From Ferruginibacter paludis (GTDB lineage Bacteria; Bacteroidota; Bacteroidia; Chitinophagales; Chitinophagaceae), in NCBI RefSeq assembly GCF_030409685.1, contig NZ_JAUFQJ010000014.1:62001-126000 (forward strand): DNA of 64,000 nt, given 5' to 3'. This document shows positions 45,879 to 55,833 of this stretch, in pieces (within the stretch, counting starts at the first letter, position 1; the number at the start of each line of letters is the position of its first letter). Under the pieces are notes generated by a model, which was not told the origin of the DNA, made no database searches, and saw only the letters and a list, made by a program, of their open reading frames with translations. The position numbers and the translations under genes were made by a program.

Positions 45879-48380
45879 ATGCCTCTACAATTGAAATACG
45901 ATCTGAAATTTGAAATAGCTACCGGACGCAGCCGCGAGGAGACTAGTTGGAAAAATAAGGAAATGCTTTGGAGCGAGTTAATCGAACGACTCGAGAAAAC
46001 TCATTATACCGCAGAAACGCAAGCGGAATACGCCCTCGCAAAGAAACCGAGACAGCTTGAAATTAAAGACGTAGGCGGCTTTGTTGGGGGGTACATTGCA
46101 GGCGGACGCCGTAACCCCACTAGCGTTAAACACCGCCAATTAATAACACTCGATCTCGATTACGCGAAAGGCGATTTTTGGGAGGATCTGCAGTTAATGT
46201 ATGGTAACGCCGCCCTGATTTATAGCACGCATAGCAGCTCGCCTGAGAGCCCCAGATTTAGATTAATTCTTTTGCTAGATCGTCCGGTACGGCCGGACGA
46301 ATACCAGGCTATCGCCCGCCGGATTGCCGGCTGGTTGGACATTGAGCAGTTTGATAATACCGGGTTTCAGCCAGAGCGCCTAATGTTTTGGCCAAGCACG
46401 TCAAAAGATGCCGAGTACATTTTTAAATATCAGGATGGCCCGCCGATGTGTGCCGATGCTATTTTAAAAACTTACCACGATTGGAGAGACTCGAGCGCCT
46501 GGCCGGTATCTGTACGCGTCGATAAATTACTGCAGCGCAATATTGCTAGACAAGGCGACCCGTTATTGAAAGATGGGAACATAGGCGCTTTCTGCCGTAC
46601 CTACAACATTGACGAAGCAATAGCGACTTACCTGAGTGATATATACGATCCATGCGACACGCCTGATAGGTACACTTATAAAGAGGGCAGCGCCGCGGCT
46701 GGATTGATCGTGTACGATGACAAATTTGCTTATAGCCACCACGGCACGGATCCTATTAGCGGTAAACTATGCAATGCATTCGATTTGGTCCGACTGCATA
46801 AATTCGGTTTGATGGACGAAGGGGCTACCGGCAAGGTCCTCCCCTCCTTTACAGCAATGCAAGATTTATGTACAAAAGATTCAAAAGTAAAAGTGCTTAT
46901 CGGTATTGAGAGAATAATCGATGCAAAACAAGCATTTTCTGAATTTAAAGAATTGGAGAATATTGAGACAACTGCAGGTACTAAAACACAAGTAGAGGTA
47001 TCAAATACCGACTGGCTGGAACGGTTAGACACCGACAAACGCGGGAATTATACAAGCTCAATCAATAACATATACCTAGTGCTTAAACACGATACCGAGC
47101 TCAGAGGTAAGCTTTATTTTAACGAGTTTGAAGGGCTGTTGATAGCAAAGGGAAATTTACCATGGCGAAATGTAACAAAACAGACAAATGATTTTACGGA
47201 CGACGACGCAGACTGCTTGGCTCACTACCTGGAAGTTTATAAAATGCCCTTCACACATTTGCAAAAAGCACTTTCGAAAATAAGAACTGAATATAAAACA
47301 CACCCGGTCCGAGACTACCTCAACAAACAAAAATGGGATAGAATCCAGCGCCTGGATTCTCTGCTAATTGATTACCTGGGTGCCAAAGATGATTTTTACA
47401 CCCGTACCGTTACGCGAAAGAGTTTTATCGCTTGTGTTGCTCGAGTATTCGAACCCGGTGTAAAATTCGATACAGTATTGACCATGGTAGGCAAGCAGGG
47501 AACCGGTAAAAGTACCATACTTGCCAAGCTCGGGGGAGAATGGTTTTCGGATTGCCTGGGGGATATCCACACAAAGGAGGGTATGGAGAGCCTTCGTGGT
47601 GTTTGGTTAATGGAGATAGCCGAAATGGCATCTTTTAAAAAAGCAGACCAAGATGCCATAAAAAGATTTTTAACAAGCCGGGAGGACATATACAGACCTG
47701 CTTACGGCAAACAACAGGTCAGATTTCAGAGGCAGTGTGTTTTCTTTGGTACAACCAATAAAGAGGACTTCTTATCGGACCCTACGGGGGACAGACGTTT
47801 TTTGCCTGTAGCTACGTCCGTCACAAAACCAGCTAAAAACCTATTTACCGATTTAACGCCTGCAGTTGTAAACCAAGTTTGGGCGGAGGCGCTTCATTAT
47901 TATAACGAAAACGAATCTATTGATTTGTCCGAAGAGGCCAAAGAACTCGCGGAGGTAATTCGAGAATCCCATACAGTGCAAGACCCAAGAGCTGGGCATA
48001 TTCAAGAGTACTTAAAAAAGCCGATACCGGATAATTGGGACACTCTCAATACCTATGAAAGACGGGCTTATTTGCAGGGAGACGAATTACAAGCCCCGGG
48101 CACTATCCCTAAAAATGTAGTGTGTGTGGCCGAGGTTTGGTGTGAGGCTTTAGGATGCACGCTGAAAGATATGACCACAAACAGTACAAAATTTATACAT
48201 GAAATTCTGAGAAATACTAAAGGGTGGCGACCTACAAAAGGCAATAGAAAATTTAGTCTATACGGCTATCAAAGGGCTTATGAGCGCGTGCCGAGCGCGT
48301 TTGTTTCCGCCAAAAACGGAAATAGCGTGTTTGTCCTTAAAACAATCACGGCAAACACCGACAAACACCAAAAAAATTAA
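45879..48380 (+). CDS. Primase / VapE-type helicase replication protein
   Basis: This 833-residue protein has an archaeo-eukaryotic-primase-like N-terminal domain (QLITLDLDYAKGDFWED, IYSTHSSSPESPRFRLILLL, QPERLMFWPS) and a C-terminal VapE/SF3-like helicase domain: Walker A VGKQGTGKSTI near residue 540, then WLMEIAEMASFKKADQDAIK, and FGTTNKEDFLSDPTGDRRF. Satellites and mobilisable islands in many phyla use this fusion to replicate independently of the chromosome. Iteron-like repeats overlap its 3' end and follow it. It follows the HTH genes in the same direction. Confidence 0.85.
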   Translation: MPLQLKYDLKFEIATGRSREETSWKNKEMLWSELIERLEKTHYTAETQAEYALAKKPRQLEIKDVGGFVGGYIAGGRRNPTSVKHRQLITLDLDYAKGDFWEDLQLMYGNAALIYSTHSSSPESPRFRLILLLDRPVRPDEYQAIARRIAGWLDIEQFDNTGFQPERLMFWPSTSKDAEYIFKYQDGPPMCADAILKTYHDWRDSSAWPVSVRVDKLLQRNIARQGDPLLKDGNIGAFCRTYNIDEAIATYLSDIYDPCDTPDRYTYKEGSAAAGLIVYDDKFAYSHHGTDPISGKLCNAFDLVRLHKFGLMDEGATGKVLPSFTAMQDLCTKDSKVKVLIGIERIIDAKQAFSEFKELENIETTAGTKTQVEVSNTDWLERLDTDKRGNYTSSINNIYLVLKHDTELRGKLYFNEFEGLLIAKGNLPWRNVTKQTNDFTDDDADCLAHYLEVYKMPFTHLQKALSKIRTEYKTHPVRDYLNKQKWDRIQRLDSLLIDYLGAKDDFYTRTVTRKSFIACVARVFEPGVKFDTVLTMVGKQGTGKSTILAKLGGEWFSDCLGDIHTKEGMESLRGVWLMEIAEMASFKKADQDAIKRFLTSREDIYRPAYGKQQVRFQRQCVFFGTTNKEDFLSDPTGDRRFLPVATSVTKPAKNLFTDLTPAVVNQVWAEALHYYNENESIDLSEEAKELAEVIRESHTVQDPRAGHIQEYLKKPIPDNWDTLNTYERRAYLQGDELQAPGTIPKNVVCVAEVWCEALGCTLKDMTTNSTKFIHEILRNTKGWRPTKGNRKFSLYGYQRAYERVPSAFVSAKNGNSVFVLKTITANTDKHQKN

Positions 48381-48560
48381 TCGTGTTTTTTGTAAATATA
48401 ATATAGCAAAGGATTACGGCGGCAAACAAACACGACAAACACGAAATATATGAACCTTTTAATTTTTAATTATTAGCCTTTTACTGTCTTTCTACAGCTT
48501 TTAATACCTATAAAATACGGGCATTACAGAAATGTAAGAAAATGGTGTTTTCGTGTTTAG
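48327..48560. promoter_or_regulatory. Candidate iteron-type replication origin
   Basis: CAAACACG/C repeats cluster here in both orientations: direct at 48353-48371 (two tandem copies) and 48427-48444 (two perfect 9-base tandems), and inverted at 48327-48336, 48382-48389 and 48551-48558. A very A/T-rich stretch at 48445-48475 sits between. Location directly after a primase-helicase gene is typical of iteron origins. Confidence 0.55.
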
Positions 48561-48589
48561 CGTTTTTCAAACCTTAAAAATAATTCGAC

Positions 48590-48844
48590 ATGCAAGAGCC
48601 TAAGACGTTCGACGATTTTCTGAAATGGAGTGACAAACTTAAATGTGAATGGCTTGACACTCTGCCCGGCTTATCCGGCCAAAAAGCGGGGATCGTGGTT
48701 GAGCCTGGGCTAGATTTATTTTTATATTTCGAACGCAACTCGCTTGGCAAAATCACTTTTATAAAAATTGAAAAATTTACCGAAGTTCAAAGACGCCACA
48801 GAGTAGGAAATTTAGCAAATAAGGCAATGGCGAATATGAATTAA
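48590..48844 (+). CDS. Small acidic-basic protein, unknown
   Basis: This 84-residue frame follows the candidate origin. Its composition is protein-like (FDDFLKWSDKLKCEWLDTLP, then YFERNSLGKITFIKIEKF). No family was recognised. It could be a small satellite protein. Confidence 0.5.
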   Translation: MQEPKTFDDFLKWSDKLKCEWLDTLPGLSGQKAGIVVEPGLDLFLYFERNSLGKITFIKIEKFTEVQRRHRVGNLANKAMANMN

Positions 48845-49090
48845 TTAAAAGGTTCAACTCCTTACTACTCCACATCAAAGAGGCTTTTTTAAAGCTGAAA
48901 AGCAATGGTGCGGGTAAAAGGTAGCAAAACAGGTGGCAAATAATTTGAAATGCCCCCTGTATAACCTGTAATAATCGGTCCCTTGTTATTCAATCTTTCA
49001 CAGTCCGCGTAAAGACAGTTTTAGCTTTACCAAAACACTCTTTTCAGAATAGGCAAATTACTTTCTTAACAATAAACCAAAAATTACAAA
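48845..49090. other. Intergenic region with an internal arm-like site
   Basis: These 246 bp hold no gene. At 48919-48941, on the reverse strand, TGCCACC-six bases-GCTACCT repeats the spacing of the end-proximal arm-type sites. Confidence 0.4.
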
Positions 49091-49255
49091 ATGACTACTG
49101 ACGAAATTCTAGCTAAGTATCCGGCGGAGCACCGTGCGGAAATTGTCGAAGCTGTTAAGCAACAAATCGGCGCCGCAAAAAAAGAGGATTTATCACTCAC
49201 CCAGGACGACATTAAAAAATGGGCGGCAATGGAAGCCGTTGCGAAAAACAAATAA
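49091..49255 (+). CDS. Small protein, unknown
   Basis: A 54-residue frame (starts MTTDEILAKYPAEHR, ends WAAMEAVAKNK) is highly charged and helical, with a clear start preceded by an A-rich leader. It is 28 bp upstream of the next gene in the same direction. Not recognised. Confidence 0.5.
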   Translation: MTTDEILAKYPAEHRAEIVEAVKQQIGAAKKEDLSLTQDDIKKWAAMEAVAKNK

Positions 49256-49283
49256 TTTGAACCTCAAATAAAAAATAAGCAAA

Positions 49284-49997
49284 ATGAACCAGAAAAAAAA
49301 CATCAAAATAGACAGTGTTGGTAATACCCCTGATAGCGGTGACAACTTTATAGGAACTGTCTTAAGATTTGATAAATTAAATTTCGAAGCTAATCTTAAA
49401 CGATATGATGCTTTGATTTCGGCAACTAACAGGGTAATGGAAATTTATGAGGCCCTAGATCCGACATTCGTGTTTAGTCAGGAAACCTGGCTAGATATGG
49501 TTAAGAACGGTACAACTAGAACTGAGATTAAGTACGAAGGCATAATAAGAATGCAACTGGATTCCGCAAAATTAACAGCAAAAGCCATCATCTCAGCAAC
49601 GGACAGCATCGCAGCGAAAAATTTAGATGAGTTAAAGCTAGCGTTGCAAAAGGTAGCGGATACACTTGCCGACGAGTTTACAAATAGCAGGGGACTTCAT
49701 TTGCTCGATCTAACGTTTATAGAGATTAAAGACGGCATAATCGGGCTTAGCGCCGAGGGCACTGCAGCGATAAGATTTAAATACGAAGATATAATTACAA
49801 CCGAAACTCAAAATGAGTTTTACATCCACTTATTAAAAGTCCAAAGTGCTTATTCCGCTCTTAGAAAATTCATGTTAGAAAAAACAGTATTTGAGATTAA
49901 TCACTCTCTAATTGGAAATACTGCTGCAGATCTTTTGCACGAAAACGCAGACGGCAATTTATCCTTAAACCCTTACGCTTTGGGGTTTTTAAAATAG
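49284..49997 (+). CDS. Satellite protein of unknown function
   Basis: This 237-residue soluble protein is predominantly helical in the middle and has no recognised domain. It starts the rightward block leading to the terminase and tape-measure genes, 9 bp before the terminase small subunit gene, so a packaging or morphogenesis role is possible but not shown. Confidence 0.6.
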   Translation: MNQKKNIKIDSVGNTPDSGDNFIGTVLRFDKLNFEANLKRYDALISATNRVMEIYEALDPTFVFSQETWLDMVKNGTTRTEIKYEGIIRMQLDSAKLTAKAIISATDSIAAKNLDELKLALQKVADTLADEFTNSRGLHLLDLTFIEIKDGIIGLSAEGTAAIRFKYEDIITTETQNEFYIHLLKVQSAYSALRKFMLEKTVFEINHSLIGNTAADLLHENADGNLSLNPYALGFLK

Positions 49998-50006
49998 ATT
50001 ATTTAT

Positions 50007-50486
50007 ATGGGTGCTAAAAAAAATGCGTTTTGGAAGCTCCGCTCTTCACATGGCCGCGAAAAAATATTCTCCGATCCTTCGATCCTACTCGAAGCCGCGG
50101 GCGAATACTTCGACCATGTTGATAGACTCCCTTGGTTCCGAGTTGAGCCCATTAAATCCGGAGATAAAGCGGGTAAGCTGGTAAAAGTTCCTTGTCAGCG
50201 TCCTTACACTCTGTCTGCGCTCTGTCATTTCTTGGATATCCATTTTACAACATGGCAGCTTTACAAAGAGCGACCCGATTTTAAACAAGTTGTAGAAAAT
50301 ATTGAGGAGTTTATTTATAATCAGAAACTCGAGGGTAGTCTTGTCGGGGCCTTTAATGCTAATATTATTGCTCGTCATCTTGGCCTTGTAGAGCGAACGG
50401 ACCGCACTTCGAAGGGAGATAGTATTAGTGGCAGTTTTTTGCATTTTTTAAAGGAAACAGGAACGGTAGACGAAGAGCATGAATAA
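50007..50486 (+). CDS. Phage terminase small subunit (DNA-packaging protein)
   Basis: This 159-residue protein resembles Bacteroidota phage small terminases: AAGEYFDHVDRLPWFRVEPI, then KVPCQRPYTLSALCHFLDIH, the helix FTTWQLYKERPDFKQVVENI, and the characteristic GAFNANIIARHLGLVERTD. Small terminases recognise the phage or satellite packaging site. No large terminase gene is in the element, which suggests it redirects a helper phage's packaging motor, as PICI TerS proteins do. Helper identity is unknown. Confidence 0.8.
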   Translation: MGAKKNAFWKLRSSHGREKIFSDPSILLEAAGEYFDHVDRLPWFRVEPIKSGDKAGKLVKVPCQRPYTLSALCHFLDIHFTTWQLYKERPDFKQVVENIEEFIYNQKLEGSLVGAFNANIIARHLGLVERTDRTSKGDSISGSFLHFLKETGTVDEEHE

Positions 50487-50549
50487 AAAAAGGCGCTTTT
50501 AAAATTTATTAAACCGGCTGGCAAGTAGCCTGCCCTAAACAGAAATAAA

Positions 50550-53500
50550 ATGGCAGTAAAGGTTAATGGGGACGATGGCGCATTGCATTGGGACGCGAGC
50601 ATTTCTACGGATTCTTTTGAGCAAAGCGTCCAGGTTATTATCAACGGCCTGGAAGGTACCGTTAAAAAAGCTACCGAGATGGCGAAAGCCCAGGACGCAG
50701 CGTTTACAGGCACCTCCAAGGCCGTTGACAATGTTTCAAATTCAATCAGCGCTCTACAGACGGCGCTTGACGGCTTTAAAAACGCTAAGCAGCAGGTAAT
50801 AGACGTCCAAACTGAGTTGGCAAAATTAACAGCCCCAGGTTTCGCAGATGGCAAGAGCGTCGCGGAGGTTTCTAACCTTAATAAATACATTGAGCAAACG
50901 AAAGGCGATCTAAAGACTTTGCAAAATGTTGTTTCTGATTATTCGAATCAAATTGTAGCACTTTCAAACTTACCGGTAACAGCGCCGGCAATTGTTACGA
51001 AAGCCGCAAGCCAGTCTGTCAACGTCACGAATGTTATAGCGCCCCAGGTAATTGAGGAGCTTAAAAAAGCATTTGGCGAAATCGATCAACCGACACAAAA
51101 ATTTATACAGGATCTGATAGCACTAGAGTTGAAATTGCAAGACCTGACACTTTGGCAAAAAGAACTAGACGCTGCTTTCAACCAAAGTAAAATTTCGCAA
51201 GAGAATTACGCTCAAACATCGGCTTTCCTGATAGCGGGTATTAAACAGGTAACGGACCAAACTGCGCAATTAACAAATAATCAGAAAGCCTATGAAGCTT
51301 CTCTATCCAGCGGCACGGGCAGCATAAAAGACAAAAAAATAGCTCTTGCGGACCTTAGCCGGGCTTACGAGGTTTTGACACAAGCCCAGCGCGATAGCCC
51401 CGAGGGCGTTACAATGGCTAAAAATATCGCCTCTTTAAAAACTGAAATTGCAGGACTTGACCCAGGCAAAATAAATGCCGTTGGTGAGCGGTTACAAACG
51501 GTGCAATCGGAGTTAAGAAAATTGCAAGAGCTAATGGTCCGAAATCCAAACTCGCCATTATTTGAGAACTGGAAAAAAGAAGCAGCCGAATTAAAGGAAA
51601 ATTTGTTATCCGTTAAGACAGGCGTAGAGCAGGCAACAAACAGTACTGCGGGCGTGGAAGCCTTTGCAACTGGTTTGCGTGCAATAATCGGCGGCTTTGA
51701 GGCGGCTACCGGCGTTATTGGCCTATTCACCACAGACACGAAAGAATATGAGGAGGTAACTAAGAACGCGGCGAGTGCATTAGCTCTTATGAATGGTATT
51801 CAAGAGGTTTCAAACGTGCTGTCGAAAACGAGCGCTTTGAATGTTTACCTGCTTGGCCTGGCTCACAAAGGTGTAGCAATTAACACCGCTTTGGAGACAG
51901 CCGCCGTCGAAGTAAACAGCGTTGCTGTCGGAATTAATACAGCTGCTTTAGAGGCTGAAACTGTTGCAACTGTAGAAACTACGGTAGCTACCCGGGGATT
52001 GGCTGCCGCACTGCTCGCCAACCCGGCGGCGTTAATTGTTGCGGGCATTGTTGCGATAGCGGCCGCTTATTTTGCATTTCGTAACGAAGCGAAAGAATTA
52101 ACTACGGCGCAAAAATTACTTAATGAGCAAACAAAATCAGCCGGTGATATTTTCGCAAAAGCTGCCGACGGAGCAGGCACCGCCGCCGGAGAGGTTGCCA
52201 GGTTAACCAGTGAAATTGATTTAGCAAAGAAAGGATTTATCGCTAAAAATAAAGTTGTTGACGCCTATAACACGTCGATCGGAAAAACGACCGGCCTTGT
52301 AAAAGATATTAATGAGGCTGAGGCCGCTCTTGTAAAAAATGCCCCCGCATACATCGAATTAATGTTTCAAAAAGCAAGAGTTGCGGCGGCAACAGCGCTT
52401 TACCAGGAACAAATTTCGAAGCAAATTAAAGCAGAGCGATTTGAGGGTTTGGCAGACATTCAACTATCAATAAAAACCGGCGACGCCGCTGCAGATGCTG
52501 CCCAGGCTAAGATAGACAAGGGTATACGTGATAGAAACACAGCCCGGAAAAATGAAGGAAAAGCATCTGTTGATTATTTCCTCAATATCATAAAAGACGG
52601 CAATGATGCAATAGGTAAGATTGTTAACGATAAGAAATGGAACTTTTTTGGAGATACTGAAAAGGACAGCAAAAAAGTTTCAGACCAAATTAAAGGCCTG
52701 AATGAATTGCTTAATCAGCAAAAGTCTTTATTGCAGGATATAGAAAATTTGCACCGAGGGGCGTCTCAATCCGGGCTTACTAAAGAGCAAACAGAGCTCG
52801 ATAAAATAAATGAACGCTATGACCTTGCTATAAAAAAAGTAACCGAGTTTAACAACAAGGCAGCGGAATTCAACAAAAAAAATCCGAATAATAAAGTAGC
52901 CTCTGTTTCTATCGATAGCCTGGTATCCGATAGGGCGCTGGAACTGCAGAACGCCACTTTTAGGAAAAACGCGGAGGATTACAAAAAGAGTCTCGAGCTG
53001 CAGCAAAAGTATTTCGAAGATTTTGAGAAAGCGAAATTAGAAGTTGGCGAGGCTAAAGCGAAAGAGCTTTATAATGCTCAATTGAAAGGCGCTACATCGT
53101 ATCTCGATTTCTTAAAACAGCAGAAAGCGGATATTGAAAAGGCTATACCCGTTGGCGCTAAACCAAATCTTGAACAGGCTTTAAAATTAGCGGCCATTGA
53201 CAAAGAGCAAACGATAGAGCATAATAAAGCCGCCGCCGCGGCCTTTCTAAAACAAATAGCAGACTATAAAGCACTCCTCGAAGCCGCGATTTCATACAAT
53301 GAAAAGAAAGCAGAGATAAATAAAAAGTACGATGGCCTGGAAGCGACTCTGCAAAATGATAGTAATACCAGCGCCGCGTTAAAATCGCAAAAAACGCAGG
53401 TCCTAGAAGATCAAAGAGCGGATGAATTGAGAGCAGTTGAGGAGGATGCTTTTCAACATACCGAGATTTATAAAAAAATGAATGAGGATATTTTAGCGCT

Positions 53501-54947
53501 CACTCATGACCGTATCAAAAAAGAAATTGGCCTGGCTAAGCAACTTTTAACAGCCGGCACAACTACGGATAATCAGGGCAACACTTTAAAAATATCTGAT
53601 GACGAGCGGGCCAAAATACTAGAGTATATAAATCGGCTGGAAGAGGCCGAGAAAGCCACTCGTACCGTATTCGGTTTAACTGCAGAGCAATTTAAAGACA
53701 TTGCCGACAAGGCGAAAAGTATTGCCGGTATTTTTGGCGATTTAGCAAACGCTGTACGCAGTACAAACGGAGGTTTAGCCGATACCCTGGATACAATGAG
53801 CAGCCTCAGCAATATAGCCGGGAGCGCTGCCAGCGCAATTGGAAATTTTGCCTCCGGTAACATTATTGGCGGAATTGCTTCCACGGTACAAGCGATTACA
53901 GGGATCTTCTCTATAGGTGCAAAAAGCCGTGAGAGTGAGCGAAAAGCCAATGCCGAAGTTGCCAGTTTTCAACAGACAGTTATGTTTGGCGAGCTCGCCG
54001 TTAATGAGCTTTATCGGGAACGGGCGAGGCAGCAAGTTTTGCTCAACAAATTAAAATTGCAGGGCCTGGCAGATGAAAGCAAGTTATTAGCCGATCAACT
54101 TACTGCAAATGCAAACGACTACCAAAAAATTTTAGCACTAATTCAAAAGCAACAATTCGTAGCCGGGGAGCATACAGAAAAATCAGGCGGCTTTTTAGGA
54201 ATTGGCCGATCAACAAAAGTTGTACAGGATTTTCAAAGCCTGGGAGGTAAATCTTTCGACGAGTTGGAGCAATTATTTATGAGCGGGCAACTAGACGCAA
54301 AGGCGAAAGAGTTGTTTACCCAACTTGAAAAGATAAAATCAGAGGGGGTAGATATTAAAGCTGAGATTGAGGCAAACAGAATAGCCGCCCAAGAGATTTT
54401 TACCGGTACTACTTCGGATTCCATTCTCGATTCCATTGTACAAGGATTTGAATCCGGTAAAAGGGCAACAGCGGATTTTGCTGACAACTTTCAGGATCTA
54501 ATGAAGCAATCTATTTTAAACTCTTTGAAATATTCAGCTATCCAGGAACCGCTAAAAAAGTTTTATGCGGACTTTGCTGCAGCTTCTGAGTCGGATGGTA
54601 TATTAACCACCGCAGAAATAGCCCAGCTGCAGGCGTCGTATAATGCCACCATACAAGCGGCAGGGCAGCAATTCGACCAGCTGCAGCAAATTGCAGGTAT
54701 AAACTTTAATAACTCAGCTGCGGGTAATGGCAACAGCCTGCAGGGCGCTATTAAGGGTATTACTCAACAGCAGGCGGATTTATTGGCTGGCCAGTTTGGC
54801 GGGCTTCGTATTACCGCATTCGAGCAATTAGCCCAGGCCAAGTTTCAGTTAAACGCTTTGAATATAATAGCAAATAATACCGGGCTAATTGTTGACACAA
54901 ACGCCCTGCTTCGCAAATTTGATACAACCGGCATTAAAGTAAGATAA
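50550..54947 (+). CDS. Phage tape-measure-like protein
   Basis: This 1465-residue protein is largely coiled-coil and helical, with many K/E/A/Q repeats, an internal hydrophobic segment near residues 485-510 (LIVAGIVAIAAAYFAF), and an N-terminal AEM-type region (STDSFEQSVQVIINGLEGTV). This layout fits a tail tape-measure protein, which sets tail length and is packed inside the tail tube. No peptidase or lytic domain was seen. It stands next to the terminase small subunit but without other tail genes, unusual for a functional prophage. Another long coiled-coil protein is the alternative. Confidence 0.7.
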   Translation: MAVKVNGDDGALHWDASISTDSFEQSVQVIINGLEGTVKKATEMAKAQDAAFTGTSKAVDNVSNSISALQTALDGFKNAKQQVIDVQTELAKLTAPGFADGKSVAEVSNLNKYIEQTKGDLKTLQNVVSDYSNQIVALSNLPVTAPAIVTKAASQSVNVTNVIAPQVIEELKKAFGEIDQPTQKFIQDLIALELKLQDLTLWQKELDAAFNQSKISQENYAQTSAFLIAGIKQVTDQTAQLTNNQKAYEASLSSGTGSIKDKKIALADLSRAYEVLTQAQRDSPEGVTMAKNIASLKTEIAGLDPGKINAVGERLQTVQSELRKLQELMVRNPNSPLFENWKKEAAELKENLLSVKTGVEQATNSTAGVEAFATGLRAIIGGFEAATGVIGLFTTDTKEYEEVTKNAASALALMNGIQEVSNVLSKTSALNVYLLGLAHKGVAINTALETAAVEVNSVAVGINTAALEAETVATVETTVATRGLAAALLANPAALIVAGIVAIAAAYFAFRNEAKELTTAQKLLNEQTKSAGDIFAKAADGAGTAAGEVARLTSEIDLAKKGFIAKNKVVDAYNTSIGKTTGLVKDINEAEAALVKNAPAYIELMFQKARVAAATALYQEQISKQIKAERFEGLADIQLSIKTGDAAADAAQAKIDKGIRDRNTARKNEGKASVDYFLNIIKDGNDAIGKIVNDKKWNFFGDTEKDSKKVSDQIKGLNELLNQQKSLLQDIENLHRGASQSGLTKEQTELDKINERYDLAIKKVTEFNNKAAEFNKKNPNNKVASVSIDSLVSDRALELQNATFRKNAEDYKKSLELQQKYFEDFEKAKLEVGEAKAKELYNAQLKGATSYLDFLKQQKADIEKAIPVGAKPNLEQALKLAAIDKEQTIEHNKAAAAAFLKQIADYKALLEAAISYNEKKAEINKKYDGLEATLQNDSNTSAALKSQKTQVLEDQRADELRAVEEDAFQHTEIYKKMNEDILALTHDRIKKEIGLAKQLLTAGTTTDNQGNTLKISDDERAKILEYINRLEEAEKATRTVFGLTAEQFKDIADKAKSIAGIFGDLANAVRSTNGGLADTLDTMSSLSNIAGSAASAIGNFASGNIIGGIASTVQAITGIFSIGAKSRESERKANAEVASFQQTVMFGELAVNELYRERARQQVLLNKLKLQGLADESKLLADQLTANANDYQKILALIQKQQFVAGEHTEKSGGFLGIGRSTKVVQDFQSLGGKSFDELEQLFMSGQLDAKAKELFTQLEKIKSEGVDIKAEIEANRIAAQEIFTGTTSDSILDSIVQGFESGKRATADFADNFQDLMKQSILNSLKYSAIQEPLKKFYADFAAASESDGILTTAEIAQLQASYNATIQAAGQQFDQLQQIAGINFNNSAAGNGNSLQGAIKGITQQQADLLAGQFGGLRITAFEQLAQAKFQLNALNIIANNTGLIVDTNALLRKFDTTGIKVR

Positions 54948-54951
54948 CATT

Positions 54952-55209
54952 ATGACTACACAGGAAAACAGGTATTTTATAGATGGCGCCGACCTTTGGA
55001 TTTATTACGGCCTGGAAAAATTCTTAAAGTTTTTTAAGACAAAAGAAGCAGTGTATAGTTTCTGCGTTGAATCGATTGCAGAGGAAAAAAATCTAAACGA
55101 AACAGCAAGGCTAGAATTAAACGAGGTTATCAAAGAAGAGTTAGATCGGATGTTTGAGAAATTAGACCACAGGGATGCCGGAGATGAAATTTTAAACAAA
55201 ATACTATAA
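54952..55209 (+). CDS. Small protein after tape-measure gene
   Basis: This 85-residue helical frame starts 4 bp after the tape-measure stop codon and ends 2 bp before the next gene, implying coupled translation. No family was recognised. The genomic position suggests a tail or packaging accessory. Confidence 0.6.
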   Translation: MTTQENRYFIDGADLWIYYGLEKFLKFFKTKEAVYSFCVESIAEEKNLNETARLELNEVIKEELDRMFEKLDHRDAGDEILNKIL

Positions 55210-55211
55210 AT

Positions 55212-55685
55212 ATGACTAATCAGCAATACGAATACGTTGGTAAATGGGTAGCCAAAGTTCTACCCGGTATTTCAAAAATAGCCCTCTGCCAAATAGAGGC
55301 GCCAAAGCTTTTAACAGAGGCTGAGGATGTGCGTATTTTGATTGCTGTCTTTTCAGATTATTACGGATTTGAGTTTTACGAAAGTCTGCCAACTATGTGC
55401 AATAAAGACCGGACGGAATATAAAATGAAATTTGTCGCCCTCTATCTTTGCTGCTACGATCCCGCTACTATAAAAGGCCTATACAGAAAGAAAATAGACC
55501 GAAATCTAAGGAGTAAGCTTGCTAAGATTTTAACCACACATCCGGCTATGATAAGCCAATGGTTACCCAAAATAAAATTTTATTTGGAAAGACAGAAAGG
55601 CTATGAAGCTGAGATCCGGCAAATGATTGCAGCCGTTAAACTAGAAAAAGAATATTTGTTCGAAAAGGACGAAGCTCTCCCTTAG
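55212..55685 (+). CDS. Unknown protein downstream of tape-measure gene
   Basis: This 157-residue protein has no recognised domain (KIALCQIEAPKLLTEAEDVR, then IDRNLRSKLAKILTTHPAMI). It is tightly linked to the preceding 85-residue gene. It may be tail-assembly related, or a regulator. The sequence does not decide. Confidence 0.55.
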   Translation: MTNQQYEYVGKWVAKVLPGISKIALCQIEAPKLLTEAEDVRILIAVFSDYYGFEFYESLPTMCNKDRTEYKMKFVALYLCCYDPATIKGLYRKKIDRNLRSKLAKILTTHPAMISQWLPKIKFYLERQKGYEAEIRQMIAAVKLEKEYLFEKDEALP

Positions 55686-55751
55686 CGATACATAATAATT
55701 ATCCAGGTGAATAGCACGCGGCCAAACACCGTTACTCAAAAATGTGCATAA

Positions 55752-55788
55752 AATATTTAAATGTTTACTATGTTTACATTTAAATATT
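55752..55788. promoter_or_regulatory. 12-bp palindrome upstream of small-gene pair
   Basis: AATATTTAAATG and CATTTAAATATT form a perfect 12-bp inverted repeat with a 13-base centre containing two TGTTTA-type direct repeats. It sits about 45 bp before the next start codon, as an operator or partition-type site would. Confidence 0.5.
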
Positions 55789-55833
55789 ACATAGCTTGCG
55801 TCTATTATCCACAAACATTAAAAACAAATTTTT

